Notes: a model not told the origin generated them from the sequence alone. Positions 7,342 through 14,953 are shown, numbered from the stretch's first letter. The stretch: 15,955 nucleotides of DNA from JAYZQT01 sp036136335 (GCA_036136335.1 JAYZQT010000055.1:1-15955), one strand, 5' to 3'. Numbers and translations are program-made.

Positions 7342-8520
7342 ATGACGGGACCGCTGGACGGTGTTCGGGTCATCGAGCTCACGACAATGATCACCGGCTC
7401 ACTTTGTGGTCAGTTGCTGGGTGATATGGGGGCCGACTGTATAAAGGTCGAAAAGATTGAAGGCGGTGACATGTTTCGGTCATGGCGGGGTGGTACGTAT
7501 TCTGCGCAGTTTGGCGCATATAACCGGAACAAGCGATCCGTAACAATCGACATTCGTTCCGAGGACGGGCGGGAAATTCTCCTGAGTCTGGTTGAAACTG
7601 CTGATGTACTGTTGGAGAATTTTCGACCCGGCGTCATGGATCGGCTGAATCTGTCCGTCGAGAAACTTCGCAAGCGAAATCCGAAACTCATCTACTGTTC
7701 GATCACCGGGTTTGGCGAGGACGGGCCCTATGAAAAAAGGCCAGCCTACGATGCCGTAGCCCAGTCTCTATCGGGTATCGCAAGCCTTTTTCTCGATCCG
7801 GAAGACCCAAAAGTGACGGGGCCAACAATTGGGGACAACATGACAGGCTATAACGCCTGTTATGGTATCCTCGCTGCTTTGTTTGAGAGGGAGCGAGGCG
7901 GGCCTGCGCGAACGCTCAGTGTCAACATGCTCGAAAGTGCCATCGCGTTCGTTCCGGATCCATACGCCAACTTTACCCAGCAGAATATCCAGCCGGGACC
8001 TACGTCACGCGCCCAGGCGTCACAATCCCATGCTATGGCCTGTGCTGACGGTAAACTTCTGGCCGTTCACCTGTCATCGCCAGAAAAGTTCTGGCAGGGG
8101 GTGACTGGCGCTTTCCATCTTGAGCATATGCGTCAAGATCCACGATACGCGGGAAGAATGGAACGCATCGAAAATTATTTCGACATGACTTCAGAATTTA
8201 AAAAGGCCGCCGCAGCGAGGCCGCGGGATTACTGGATGCCACGACTGGAGGAAAACGACGTTCCCTACGCACCAATCAATACGTTGCCGGAAGTGTTTAA
8301 TGACCCTCAGGTGAAGCACCTGAATACATTTTACGAGGTGGAGCACCATGCAGAGGGCAAGCAGACATTCGCCCGACGTCCAGTTTACATCGACAATTCT
8401 CGTGATGACCAGCCAATGATTCCACCGCCTCAGCTTAGCGAACACACCGAAGAAATTCTGTCGGAAATCGGTTTCAGTACTGAAGCTGTTGAGGCTTTGC
8501 GAGAGCGAGGCGTAGTTTAG
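7342..8520 (+). CDS. CaiB/BaiF family III CoA transferase
   Basis: Enzyme of 392 residues that moves CoA between carboxylic acids through an aspartyl-CoA intermediate. The N-terminus PLDGVRVIELTTMITG followed by LLGDMGADCIKVEK (near 25-38) is the family Rossmann start. The catalytic Asp is Asp165 in GPTIGDNMTG, followed by the typical GILAAL helix. NRNKRSVTIDI at 61-71 and ENFRPGVMDRL at 92-102 are further landmarks. The ATG at 7342 is chosen because GGAG stands 7 nt upstream; an in-frame earlier start at 7264 would overlap the Rieske gene and add a charged, non-homologous tail. It is second in the operon, 31 nt after the Rieske gene. With the acyl-CoA ligase nearby, it points to at least one CoA-thioester stage. 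Donor and acceptor acids are unknown. Confidence 0.95.
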   Translation: MTGPLDGVRVIELTTMITGSLCGQLLGDMGADCIKVEKIEGGDMFRSWRGGTYSAQFGAYNRNKRSVTIDIRSEDGREILLSLVETADVLLENFRPGVMDRLNLSVEKLRKRNPKLIYCSITGFGEDGPYEKRPAYDAVAQSLSGIASLFLDPEDPKVTGPTIGDNMTGYNACYGILAALFERERGGPARTLSVNMLESAIAFVPDPYANFTQQNIQPGPTSRAQASQSHAMACADGKLLAVHLSSPEKFWQGVTGAFHLEHMRQDPRYAGRMERIENYFDMTSEFKKAAAARPRDYWMPRLEENDVPYAPINTLPEVFNDPQVKHLNTFYEVEHHAEGKQTFARRPVYIDNSRDDQPMIPPPQLSEHTEEILSEIGFSTEAVEALRERGVV

Positions 8521-8551
8521 GGAAAGCGTTGCCCAAAAATGGAATAAGATT

Positions 8552-9235
8552 GTGACAGAAAATTTAGAACACAAAAGGCAAATTGTAACGTGTGTCCGGA
8601 TGCTCGAACGGTCGGGAATCATAGACTATAACGGGCATGCTAGTGTGCGGTTGGACAGCAATCGCATGATGATTAATACAGGTTCTTGTCAGCGCAGCCG
8701 GCTGACTGTTGATGATATCTGCACCATTGATTTTGAAGGTAACCTGCTGGAGGGGTCTGGCAAGCCACCACTGGAATTTCACCTCCACGCGGGGGTCTAC
8801 AAGGCCCGGCCTGAGGTGCACGGTGTCATACATGCTCACCCCAACTGGTCAACAATTTTGACGACTGCGGGTCAGGAATACTTGCCGGTTTATGCACAGG
8901 GTTCGCTGGTGTACCCAATGCCGGTGCTTGATTCACCCAATTCCATAAACAACCCCGAAATGGCAGAGAAACTTGTCGTTGTTCTTGGAGATCGGCCTGC
9001 AGCCCTCATGAAGGCTCATGGGGCAGTTACAGTAGGAAGCAGCATAGTGGACGCCTTCGTTCTACTTACTTATCTCGAAGACAACTCGTACAGACAGTAC
9101 ATGTCGCTACAGATCGGCGAGCCTTACTCATTCACCAGGGAAGAACTTGTGATGTGCCGCGAAAAGTTATGGAATGCGAATTTGTTCCGTAGAACCTGGG
9201 ACCATTTCAGCGCAAAACTTGACGAGAGAAAATAG
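8552..9235 (+). CDS. Class II aldolase/adducin-family protein (aldolase or decarboxylase)
   Basis: Zinc-dependent enzyme of 227 residues in the fuculose-phosphate aldolase fold. Expected metal ligands are His94 and His96 (VIHAHPNW) and His156 (KAHGAV); Glu75 (LEFHLH) sits at the usual acid/base position. Besides sugar-phosphate aldolases, the family holds decarboxylases of dihydroxylated aromatic acids (3,4-dihydroxyphthalate decarboxylase type). Placement after a Rieske oxygenase makes the decarboxylase reading at least as likely as aldolase, which is an inference. The start is GTG at 8552 with GGAA 7 nt upstream, 31 nt after the CoA transferase. Its stop TAG shares one base with the GTG start of the next gene, so the two are translationally coupled. 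Confidence 0.88.
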   Translation: MTENLEHKRQIVTCVRMLERSGIIDYNGHASVRLDSNRMMINTGSCQRSRLTVDDICTIDFEGNLLEGSGKPPLEFHLHAGVYKARPEVHGVIHAHPNWSTILTTAGQEYLPVYAQGSLVYPMPVLDSPNSINNPEMAEKLVVVLGDRPAALMKAHGAVTVGSSIVDAFVLLTYLEDNSYRQYMSLQIGEPYSFTREELVMCREKLWNANLFRRTWDHFSAKLDERK

Positions 9236-10083
9236 TGGAGCCCAAACGTTTCCTGCTTGCGGGTGTAATGGGTTGGCCAGTGATGCATTCACGCTCACCC
9301 TTGATGCACAACTACTGGATGACCCATCTGGGGCTGGGTGGCACGTATGTACCGTTAGCCATAAGGCCTGGAAACGTCGGGCCCGCGCTCCGGGCCATGC
9401 ATCCTCTTGGATTTTCTGGTTGTAATCTGACAATCCCTCACAAGCTTGACGCGATGTCTATTGTGGACGAGGTGGATGAAGTAGGCAAAAAAATTGGAGC
9501 GATCAGCTGCGTCGTCGTCCGCGAAGATGGATCTCTATATGGTAAAAATAATGACTGGCTGGGATTTCTAGGGAATCTGCGACAGGCGCAGCCGGAATGG
9601 CGTGCCAATTCAGGACCCATCGCGGTGATCGGCGCGGGTGGCGGAAGCCGCGCGGTCTGTTACGCCCTTCTTCAGGCGGGGGCAAAAGAAATAAGGCTGG
9701 TTAATCGCACCCCGGAAGAGCCCGCCCTCATTGTTCGTGACCTCGGGGGCCCTATCAAAACCTGCTCGTGGGTGGACCGTCACGATGTACTGGACGGGGT
9801 GTCGATGATCATAAATGCGACCAGCCAAGGAATGGACGGCCAACCCGCGTTGGATCTGCGCCTGGACCGGCTACCGGTTTCGGCGCTCGCGTTGGATATA
9901 ATCTACACTCCGCTGGAAACACCCTTCCTCCTGGCCGCTCGAAAACGCGGCAATCCCACTCTCAATGGTCTGGGAATGCTCCTTCATCAGGGCCCACCCG
10001 CATGGCAGGAATGGTTTGGGATAGAACCCGAAGTCACACCGGACCTTCGAAAAACACTCGAGCGGAGTATTGCCTCGGGCTGA
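9235..10083 (+). CDS. Shikimate/quinate dehydrogenase-like protein (AroE family)
   Basis: NAD(P)-dependent alcohol dehydrogenase of 282 residues with the AroE two-domain layout. Substrate-side marks: Ser19 and Ser21 (HSRSPLMHN), NLTIPHK with catalytic Lys70, Asp107 (GKNNDWLGF) and Gln252 (GMLLHQ). The cofactor loop is GAGGGSRA at 133-140, and NRT at 157-159 favours NADP. Two usual positions differ: the Asn of GAVNT is Ser91 (GAISC), and NTD is Asn-Asn-Asp. In E. coli AroE that Asn touches shikimate, so a different cyclic substrate is likely. The GTG start overlaps the previous stop (TAGTG), with GAGAG 6 nt upstream. Its location in a catabolic operon argues against a biosynthetic AroE. It may act on a quinate-, shikimate- or cyclohexene-carboxylate-like intermediate. 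Confidence 0.9.
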   Translation: MEPKRFLLAGVMGWPVMHSRSPLMHNYWMTHLGLGGTYVPLAIRPGNVGPALRAMHPLGFSGCNLTIPHKLDAMSIVDEVDEVGKKIGAISCVVVREDGSLYGKNNDWLGFLGNLRQAQPEWRANSGPIAVIGAGGGSRAVCYALLQAGAKEIRLVNRTPEEPALIVRDLGGPIKTCSWVDRHDVLDGVSMIINATSQGMDGQPALDLRLDRLPVSALALDIIYTPLETPFLLAARKRGNPTLNGLGMLLHQGPPAWQEWFGIEPEVTPDLRKTLERSIASG

Positions 10084-10149
10084 TAAATATATCAACCTTG
10101 CCCAGTATGGTTCGTTAACCAATAGTGTTGTTTTAAGGGCGGCGGTACA

Positions 10150-11064
10150 TTGAAAATCATCTCATACAGACACGAGGCTTTCCCGGGCGTAGGAGTTGTC
10201 GCTGACGACGGAAACATAATTTCGTTGAAAGTTGCGGCCCCCGAACTTCCAGACACCCTCCGGGACATCCTCAAATTCGATCCAGAACTGAAATTCGTTA
10301 CAAATGTAGTCCAGGGAAGATCCGCAGACCTTCAAATGGATGAAGTGACCTTCGACCCGGTTGTTCCGAAACCTCACGCAACTTGGGCGTTAGCCTTGAA
10401 TTATACCCTTCACATTGAGGAAACCGGGCTCACTACCTCGCGGGAATATCCCCAGATATTCATGCGCATGCCTATTTCACAGGTCGGTCATAATGAACCT
10501 TTATGGGCTCCACCCCTTTCCGTTGCTGAAGCATACGATTATGAGGGTGAACTCGCCGTAGTAATTGGTAAGCCGGGCCGGCACATAAAACGCGAGGACG
10601 CATTTGATCATATTGCAGGATACTCCTGCTACAATGAGGGCTCGGTCAGGGAATATCAGAGCCAGAACCGCCAGTTTGGCCTCGGTAAGAACTTTGAACG
10701 ATCCGGAAGTTTTGGGCCGTGGCTGGTTACAAAAGACGAGTTTGGTGATCCTGCGGGGCACACGCTGATCACCCGTTTAAACGGCATTGAGCGCCAGAAG
10801 GCCGAGATCTCCGGTATGTTATTCGATGTCCCTCACCTCGTGTCTTACCTTTCAGAGGGGTACACCTTGCAACCTGGGGACGTCATCGTTACCGGCTCCC
10901 CGGGAGCATTGCCCTTGCGGCCCGGGGAAACACCCGAAAATCCCCGCGGTCCGGTCATCGTCGAGGGACAATTACACATGCGTCATGGCGATATCTGTGA
11001 GGTGGAAATCGACGGGATAGGTGTTCTCTCAAACAGCGTCATTACCGATCCAACACCGAAATAA
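10150..11064 (+). CDS. Fumarylacetoacetate hydrolase (FAH)-family protein
   Basis: Metal-dependent enzyme of 304 residues; the family hydrolyses, hydrates or decarboxylates beta-diketo and ring-cleaved acids. The metal site has Glu132 and Glu134 (YEGELAVVIG). The third ligand, normally Asp in the DxSARD motif, is Glu163 (NEGSVRE), with the following Asp also Glu (Glu168). GDVIVTGSPGA near 237-247 is the family C-terminal mark. The start is TTG at 10150, which has AAGGG and GGCGG just upstream and gives a normal N-terminus (MKIISYRH); the next in-frame Met is residue 63, too far in. A 66-nt gap follows the AroE-like gene, so it probably shares the operon or has a minor promoter. A late hydrolytic step is inferred; substrate unknown. 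Confidence 0.92.
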   Translation: MKIISYRHEAFPGVGVVADDGNIISLKVAAPELPDTLRDILKFDPELKFVTNVVQGRSADLQMDEVTFDPVVPKPHATWALALNYTLHIEETGLTTSREYPQIFMRMPISQVGHNEPLWAPPLSVAEAYDYEGELAVVIGKPGRHIKREDAFDHIAGYSCYNEGSVREYQSQNRQFGLGKNFERSGSFGPWLVTKDEFGDPAGHTLITRLNGIERQKAEISGMLFDVPHLVSYLSEGYTLQPGDVIVTGSPGALPLRPGETPENPRGPVIVEGQLHMRHGDICEVEIDGIGVLSNSVITDPTPK

Positions 11065-11100
11065 AATTGGCAAATTCTGGTTGTGCCGGTGTCTCCCGGA

Positions 11101-11865
11101 TTAGTCGGGATCTCGATATTCGATGTTGTTAATGAAATCGACTACGGCAGGTACGATAGGGTTTTCCATTTCCTCGTACACATGTCCGATCAATCCCGCT
11201 GCCCGGCCCACCGCCGCCACGGCGCGCATGACCTCTACCGGAAAATCAATTTCGTTCAGGACAGCACCCAGCGCACCGGTCACGTTTAACGTCAGTGGCT
11301 TGCCACGGGCATTTTCGATTTCTCTGCCGAGGATCTTCGCAAGCTCTATGTATTTGCCGTCGACACCAGCTTCGTGAGCAATCTGGAACATTCGGTCAGC
11401 GCGCGGGTCAGTCGGGAAGTAATAAGGGTGTCCGTACCCGGGAATAAATTTTTTCTGTTCACGAAACTCTTTAACGACTCCTGCGGCCCACTCGCGCTTG
11501 TCGCCGTCATGCGCGCTTCCTTCCTGAAGGATGGCACCCGCACCAGCCATTGTTCCGGCGAACTTGTTACCTACCATCATGGCACCCGCAATCATCGGCA
11601 TCTGGACGTCGTCAGGAAGGGAATCGTGCACCATACGGGCGACCAACGCCGTGGGCGTAATACCGTGATCCATCAAGATTACCATGCACGCGTCAAATAC
11701 GCGTATACGGTGTGGTTGCAGCTCACGGCCAGTTACCAGAAAATAAAAAGTTTCAGAGAAGCTTTTTTCACCGAGCACTTCTGTCAGGACATCTTTACCA
11801 CGCATGCGAAATTGTTCGGTATTTGAGGTAGGCGTCCCTATCTGCGTGTAAAGCTTTTTTGTCAT
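11101..11865 (-). CDS. Citrate synthase-like protein, citryl-CoA lyase type
   Basis: Protein of 254 residues, far shorter than citrate synthase (about 400) but matching its catalytic half and the length of citryl-CoA lyases, which split or form acyl-CoA C-C bonds with acetyl-CoA. Two of the three catalytic residues align: His67 (MDHGITPTALVAR) and His146 (PGYGHP). The third, Asp in the NVD segment of citrate synthases, is Thr196 (LNVTGALGAVL). The ATG at 11865 has a strong GGGAGGG site 4 nt upstream. The gene is single, converges on the FAH gene with a 36-bp gap, and is divergent from the TRAP operon across 190 bp. It could release acetyl-CoA or a short acyl-CoA from the pathway's end product. 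Activity with Thr in place of Asp is unproven. Confidence 0.82.
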   Translation of the reverse strand: MTKKLYTQIGTPTSNTEQFRMRGKDVLTEVLGEKSFSETFYFLVTGRELQPHRIRVFDACMVILMDHGITPTALVARMVHDSLPDDVQMPMIAGAMMVGNKFAGTMAGAGAILQEGSAHDGDKREWAAGVVKEFREQKKFIPGYGHPYYFPTDPRADRMFQIAHEAGVDGKYIELAKILGREIENARGKPLTLNVTGALGAVLNEIDFPVEVMRAVAAVGRAAGLIGHVYEEMENPIVPAVVDFINNIEYRDPD

Positions 11866-11929
11866 AATCCCTCCCTGATGTTCTATGCCTAACGTTTAAC
11901 TGTTGAATCCGGCGCACTCAACACAAACT

Positions 11930-11942
11930 CAATAGTGTATTG
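11930..11942. promoter_or_regulatory. Inverted repeat in the divergent gap before the TRAP operon
   Basis: CAATA and TATTG flank a 3-bp centre (CAATAGTGTATTG) roughly midway in the 190-bp gap between two divergent genes, where an operator could serve both. It is short and unconfirmed. No regulator gene lies in the window to pair with it. Confidence 0.22.
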
Positions 11943-12002
11943 GCAACCAGCAGGCACAGTGGCTATTGATCTCTTAGCGTTCGGCAGGCTACCATTTGGC
12001 AG

Positions 12003-12014
12003 TTAGATTTCTAA
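12003..12014. promoter_or_regulatory. 12-bp palindrome upstream of the TRAP binding-protein gene
   Basis: TTAGATTTCTAA is a perfect inverted repeat with a 2-bp centre, about 40 nt before the binding-protein start and just after a TTGGCA hexamer that could be a -35. It may be an operator or chance AT-rich symmetry. Confidence 0.22.
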
Positions 12015-12055
12015 ATTGTGCGATTTAAAACGCAGTTAAATAGGGAGAGTCCAAA

Positions 12056-13036
12056 ATGAAGCGACTATTATTTGCGACAGCAACGGCGGCTGCATTTACG
12101 TTTTCGTCCGTTGCCTCACTGTCAGCGACCAACTTAAAGATGTTAACCAGCTGGAACAAGGATAACTGGCCGACTTACGCCGTACTTGACCAGTTCCATA
12201 AAAACGTTGAGGCGAGCGGTAAAGTCAAGCTGACGATCTCCGGTAAAGAAGTGGTGCCGCCGTTTGAGCAACTGCAGCCGGTGTCTTCCGGGGTTTTCGA
12301 TATGCTGTTTAGTCACGGTATTTATCACGCTGGCAGCAAGGGCCTCGCATTTACCTTCGATGCCATAGACAACGGCGCCAAGAAACGCCGAGCATCTGGT
12401 ATCATCGAATATCTCGATAAATATTACCAAAAGCACAATAATCTCAAAGTGTTAGGTATCGCTGCGGCCAGTAATCAGGGCTACCATATGTTTCTAAAGA
12501 AACCTCTATCCGCAGCCGGTGATGTCAAAGGGCGTAAAATACGCGGAACCTTAAGTTATCACGGTGTTATCAGGTTGCTTGGGGGGTCACCGGTTGTGTT
12601 GCCGGGTGGGCAAATCTATACGGCGCTTGAGAAGGGCGTTGTCGACGGGGCATGCTGGCCAGCGGCGGGGATGCTGTCGATGAAGCACTATGAAGTGGCA
12701 AAGTTCAAGGTACGGCCTACGTGGGGCACCAGTAATTTAGGGTTTTGGATGAACCTAGATAAGTGGAATAAGCTCTCAAAAGGCGACCAGAAGATCTTGA
12801 TCGCCGCTGCCAAGAAAACAGAAGTGGAAATGCCGGCAATTGGTGATCAAATCCTTGCCGACGAGACCAAAGAGTTAGAAAAGTTTGGTGTGAAGGTTAC
12901 GCAATTATCTGCGGCTAAGCATGCTGAGGTAAAGAAAATTTGGGCCTCAAGTATGTGGAATATTGCGCAGAAATGTTGCTCCGACGGAGCCAACGAAATA
13001 CGCGCACTTGCTAAGAAAGCGGGGCTGACAAACTAA
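12056..13036 (+). CDS. TRAP transporter substrate-binding protein DctP
   Basis: Periplasmic solute receptor of 326 residues that captures an organic acid and delivers it to the QM membrane pair. A Sec signal peptide is clear: MKRLL, a hydrophobic stretch, and a likely cut after Ala24 (SLSA before TNLK). Family marks are GRKIRG with the carboxylate-binding Arg163, then LGGSPVVLPGGQIYTALEKGVVDG at 175-198. The ATG at 12056 has a strong AGGGAGAG site 6 nt upstream. It heads a complete P-Q-M operon: the small permease follows after 37 nt. The conserved Arg implies a carboxylate ligand. The nearby ligase and Rieske genes suggest it is the acid degraded by this cluster, which is an inference. Confidence 0.94.
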   Translation: MKRLLFATATAAAFTFSSVASLSATNLKMLTSWNKDNWPTYAVLDQFHKNVEASGKVKLTISGKEVVPPFEQLQPVSSGVFDMLFSHGIYHAGSKGLAFTFDAIDNGAKKRRASGIIEYLDKYYQKHNNLKVLGIAAASNQGYHMFLKKPLSAAGDVKGRKIRGTLSYHGVIRLLGGSPVVLPGGQIYTALEKGVVDGACWPAAGMLSMKHYEVAKFKVRPTWGTSNLGFWMNLDKWNKLSKGDQKILIAAAKKTEVEMPAIGDQILADETKELEKFGVKVTQLSAAKHAEVKKIWASSMWNIAQKCCSDGANEIRALAKKAGLTN

Positions 13037-13073
13037 CTTTTCGATAAACAAAAAATAGATAGCGAGGCAGAGT

Positions 13074-13583
13074 GTGGTCAAAGCATTAATATGGCTTCAT
13101 GACAGGATAACTGATGTTGGATTCCAACTCGGTAAGCTCTGTCTCGCTATTATACTTTTTGCATATTCTTTTGAAGTTATTTCACGTTACTTCTTCAATG
13201 CACCCACATGGTGGGCAGATGAGGCGGTGTCTTATTCGCTGTGTATAGGCTGCTTTCTGATGATGCCCTACGTTACACGGGAAAAGGGCCACGTTGCTGT
13301 CACTTTTTTGATTGATCTGCTCCCAGAAAAGAAGGCTAAAATTGGGTATTGGTTAATTTATCTCATGTGTTTTGTGGCGTGCGCTCTCGCGACCTGGATC
13401 AATCTAGACGAAAACATACGCCAGATTGCTAAAGATGTTCACATGATGAAGGTGAAACCATTTCCAAAATATTATATTTCGGTGTTCCTTACGTTCGGTT
13501 TTGGAATGTCCGCCATCCATTTCTTGCGTTTTCTTGATTATCGAAAGTTGGAAATTGGGAGTAAGGGAGAGGATTTCGGGTAA
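13074..13583 (+). CDS. TRAP transporter small permease DctQ
   Basis: Small membrane subunit of 169 residues with four hydrophobic segments (about 17-38, 55-72, 90-110 and 130-150), as in DctQ proteins that link the binding protein to the large permease. The loop after the first helix has RYFFNAPTWWADEAVSY, the conserved DctQ pattern with paired aromatics and an acidic pair. The start is GTG at 13074 with GAGG 6 nt upstream. Its TAA stop shares one base with the ATG of the large permease (TAATG), giving tight coupling and equal dosage of the two subunits. Identification rests on topology, this motif and position. Confidence 0.92.
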   Translation: MVKALIWLHDRITDVGFQLGKLCLAIILFAYSFEVISRYFFNAPTWWADEAVSYSLCIGCFLMMPYVTREKGHVAVTFLIDLLPEKKAKIGYWLIYLMCFVACALATWINLDENIRQIAKDVHMMKVKPFPKYYISVFLTFGFGMSAIHFLRFLDYRKLEIGSKGEDFG

Positions 13584-14893
13584 TGGAGTGGTGGGTAATC
13601 CTTACGGCAGGACTGACGCTCCTGCTCGCCGCATTTATGACAGGCGCGCCGATTTTTGTTGCCTTTCTTTTAATTAATATTGCAGGCGTCTTAATACTCC
13701 TGGGTCAGCCTGGGTTTGGACTTGTTGCCAACTCGATTTTCGAGACAACAAATATTGCTGCCCTTTCAGCTGTGCCCCTGTTTATTTTAATGGGAGAATT
13801 GTTATTTAGATCGGGTTCGATCGATATTCTGTTTGATTCCGTAGATAAGTTGATAGGCAAAGTTAAGGGGCGTCAGTATCTGCTCTGTTTTGTGCTAGCG
13901 ACAATTTTCGGTGCCTTGTCCGGTGCTGCGATGGGGGTTGCCGCCATGATGGCTCGAACCCTTTTCCCCGGTATGTTGGACAGGGGGTACGATACCAAAA
14001 TGTCGACGGGGGCCATCCTGGCGGGAGCGTCTTTGGCTCCGATCATACCTCCAAGCGTACTGGTGATTATTATTGGAACGCTTGCCAATGTATCGATTGC
14101 TGGGTTGCTGATTGCTGGTATTCTCCCTGGGCTGATGTTGTCCAGCATGTTCTTGTTCTACACACTTACACGCGTGCGGATGAACCCTGAACTGGCGAAC
14201 GAGGAAGCATCCGGTTCCACTGGTGTTGTAACTTTGAAAGAAAAAGTTTTCGCGGTTCTGCGAGTTTCGCCGTTCGCGCTGATTATATTTTGTGTAATGG
14301 GGTTCATCCTTATGGGCATCGCGACGCCCTCTGAGTCGGCGGCAACGGGTGTTCTTGGAGCCCTTGCGACCGCCGCCTACTATCGCAAGTTAAACTTAAA
14401 AATGTTTTCGGAATCCTTGGCCTCTGCCGCATTTATTACCAGTATGATCCTGGTGATAATGGCCAGTTCCAAGATGTTTAGCCAACTCCTCGCGTTTACC
14501 GGATCGACCCGAGAACTTACAAATGTGATAGCCGGACTGGACCTCTCCGCATACGTGATGCTGTTCATCATGATGTTAATTCCTTTCATACTGTGTATGT
14601 TCATTGACCAGATCGCCCTGATGCTGGTTGTCATTCCGATATATCAGCCATTGATCAAATCGCTTGAATTTGACCCTATCTGGTTCTGGCTTTTGATGTT
14701 GCTGAACGTCACGGTCGGTGGAATTACCCCACCGTTTGGTTATACAATCTTCGCATTCAAGGGCGCGACGAACAGGGTGACGTTGCAGCAGGTGTTTAGC
14801 GCGACCTGGCCATTTGTCCTGATATTTCTTGTCGGAATGCTTGTTATTGCGGCATTCCCACCCATAGCGACCTTCCTGCCGACTCTCCTCTAG
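13583..14893 (+). CDS. TRAP transporter large permease DctM
   Basis: Ion-coupled transport channel of 436 residues, full DctM length, with about twelve hydrophobic segments. Marks include VPLFILMGELLFRSG near 65, AIFGALSGAAMGVAAMMART-type glycine-rich helix near 110-123, IIPPSVLVIIIG near 152-163, GIATPSESAATG near 247 and ITPPFGYTIFAFKG near 378-391. The ATG overlaps the stop of the small permease. It completes the transporter begun by the binding protein at 12056. It differs from the partial large permease at the window's start, so the region holds two separate TRAP systems, probably for different acids. Confidence 0.95.
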   Translation: MEWWVILTAGLTLLLAAFMTGAPIFVAFLLINIAGVLILLGQPGFGLVANSIFETTNIAALSAVPLFILMGELLFRSGSIDILFDSVDKLIGKVKGRQYLLCFVLATIFGALSGAAMGVAAMMARTLFPGMLDRGYDTKMSTGAILAGASLAPIIPPSVLVIIIGTLANVSIAGLLIAGILPGLMLSSMFLFYTLTRVRMNPELANEEASGSTGVVTLKEKVFAVLRVSPFALIIFCVMGFILMGIATPSESAATGVLGALATAAYYRKLNLKMFSESLASAAFITSMILVIMASSKMFSQLLAFTGSTRELTNVIAGLDLSAYVMLFIMMLIPFILCMFIDQIALMLVVIPIYQPLIKSLEFDPIWFWLLMLLNVTVGGITPPFGYTIFAFKGATNRVTLQQVFSATWPFVLIFLVGMLVIAAFPPIATFLPTLL

Positions 14894-14924
14894 CACGCAC
14901 TGGTTCAGGCCACCTTTTCTTTCT

Positions 14925-14953
14925 TTGTCTGCAGGCCAGGTTTTGTTTATTAT
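14925..14953 (+). promoter_or_regulatory. Putative sigma70-type promoter for the last amidohydrolase
   Basis: TTGTCT and TATTAT are separated by 17 bp in the 96-bp gap after the TRAP operon; the -10 has one mismatch and the -35 two. Transcription would start near 14960, about 30 nt before the ATG. This suggests the amidohydrolase can be expressed apart from the transporter. Confidence 0.45.

Noticed and set aside
8191..8622. 143-codon minus-strand frame across the CoA transferase/aldolase junction
   Set aside because: It overlaps two well-supported genes and its translation resembles no domain.
9235..10083. Reading the AroE-like gene as the biosynthetic aroE
   Set aside because: The substrate-pocket Asn is replaced, and the gene sits in a catabolic operon without other aromatic biosynthesis genes.
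10109..10122. Small stem TGGTT/AACCA followed by a T-rich stretch before the FAH gene
   Set aside because: Only 5 bp and AT-rich; too weak to call a terminator inside an apparent operon.
11094..11110. TCCCG/CGGGA stem between the FAH and citryl-CoA-lyase-like genes
   Set aside because: A 5-bp stem with no T-run, partly inside a coding end; not enough to claim a terminator.
11374..11826. 150-codon open frame opposite the citryl-CoA-lyase-like gene
   Set aside because: Antisense shadow of a conserved coding region with no family features.
14905..14938. Repeated CAGGCCA either side of a T-rich tract after the TRAP operon
   Set aside because: The repeat is direct, not inverted, so it cannot form a terminator stem.
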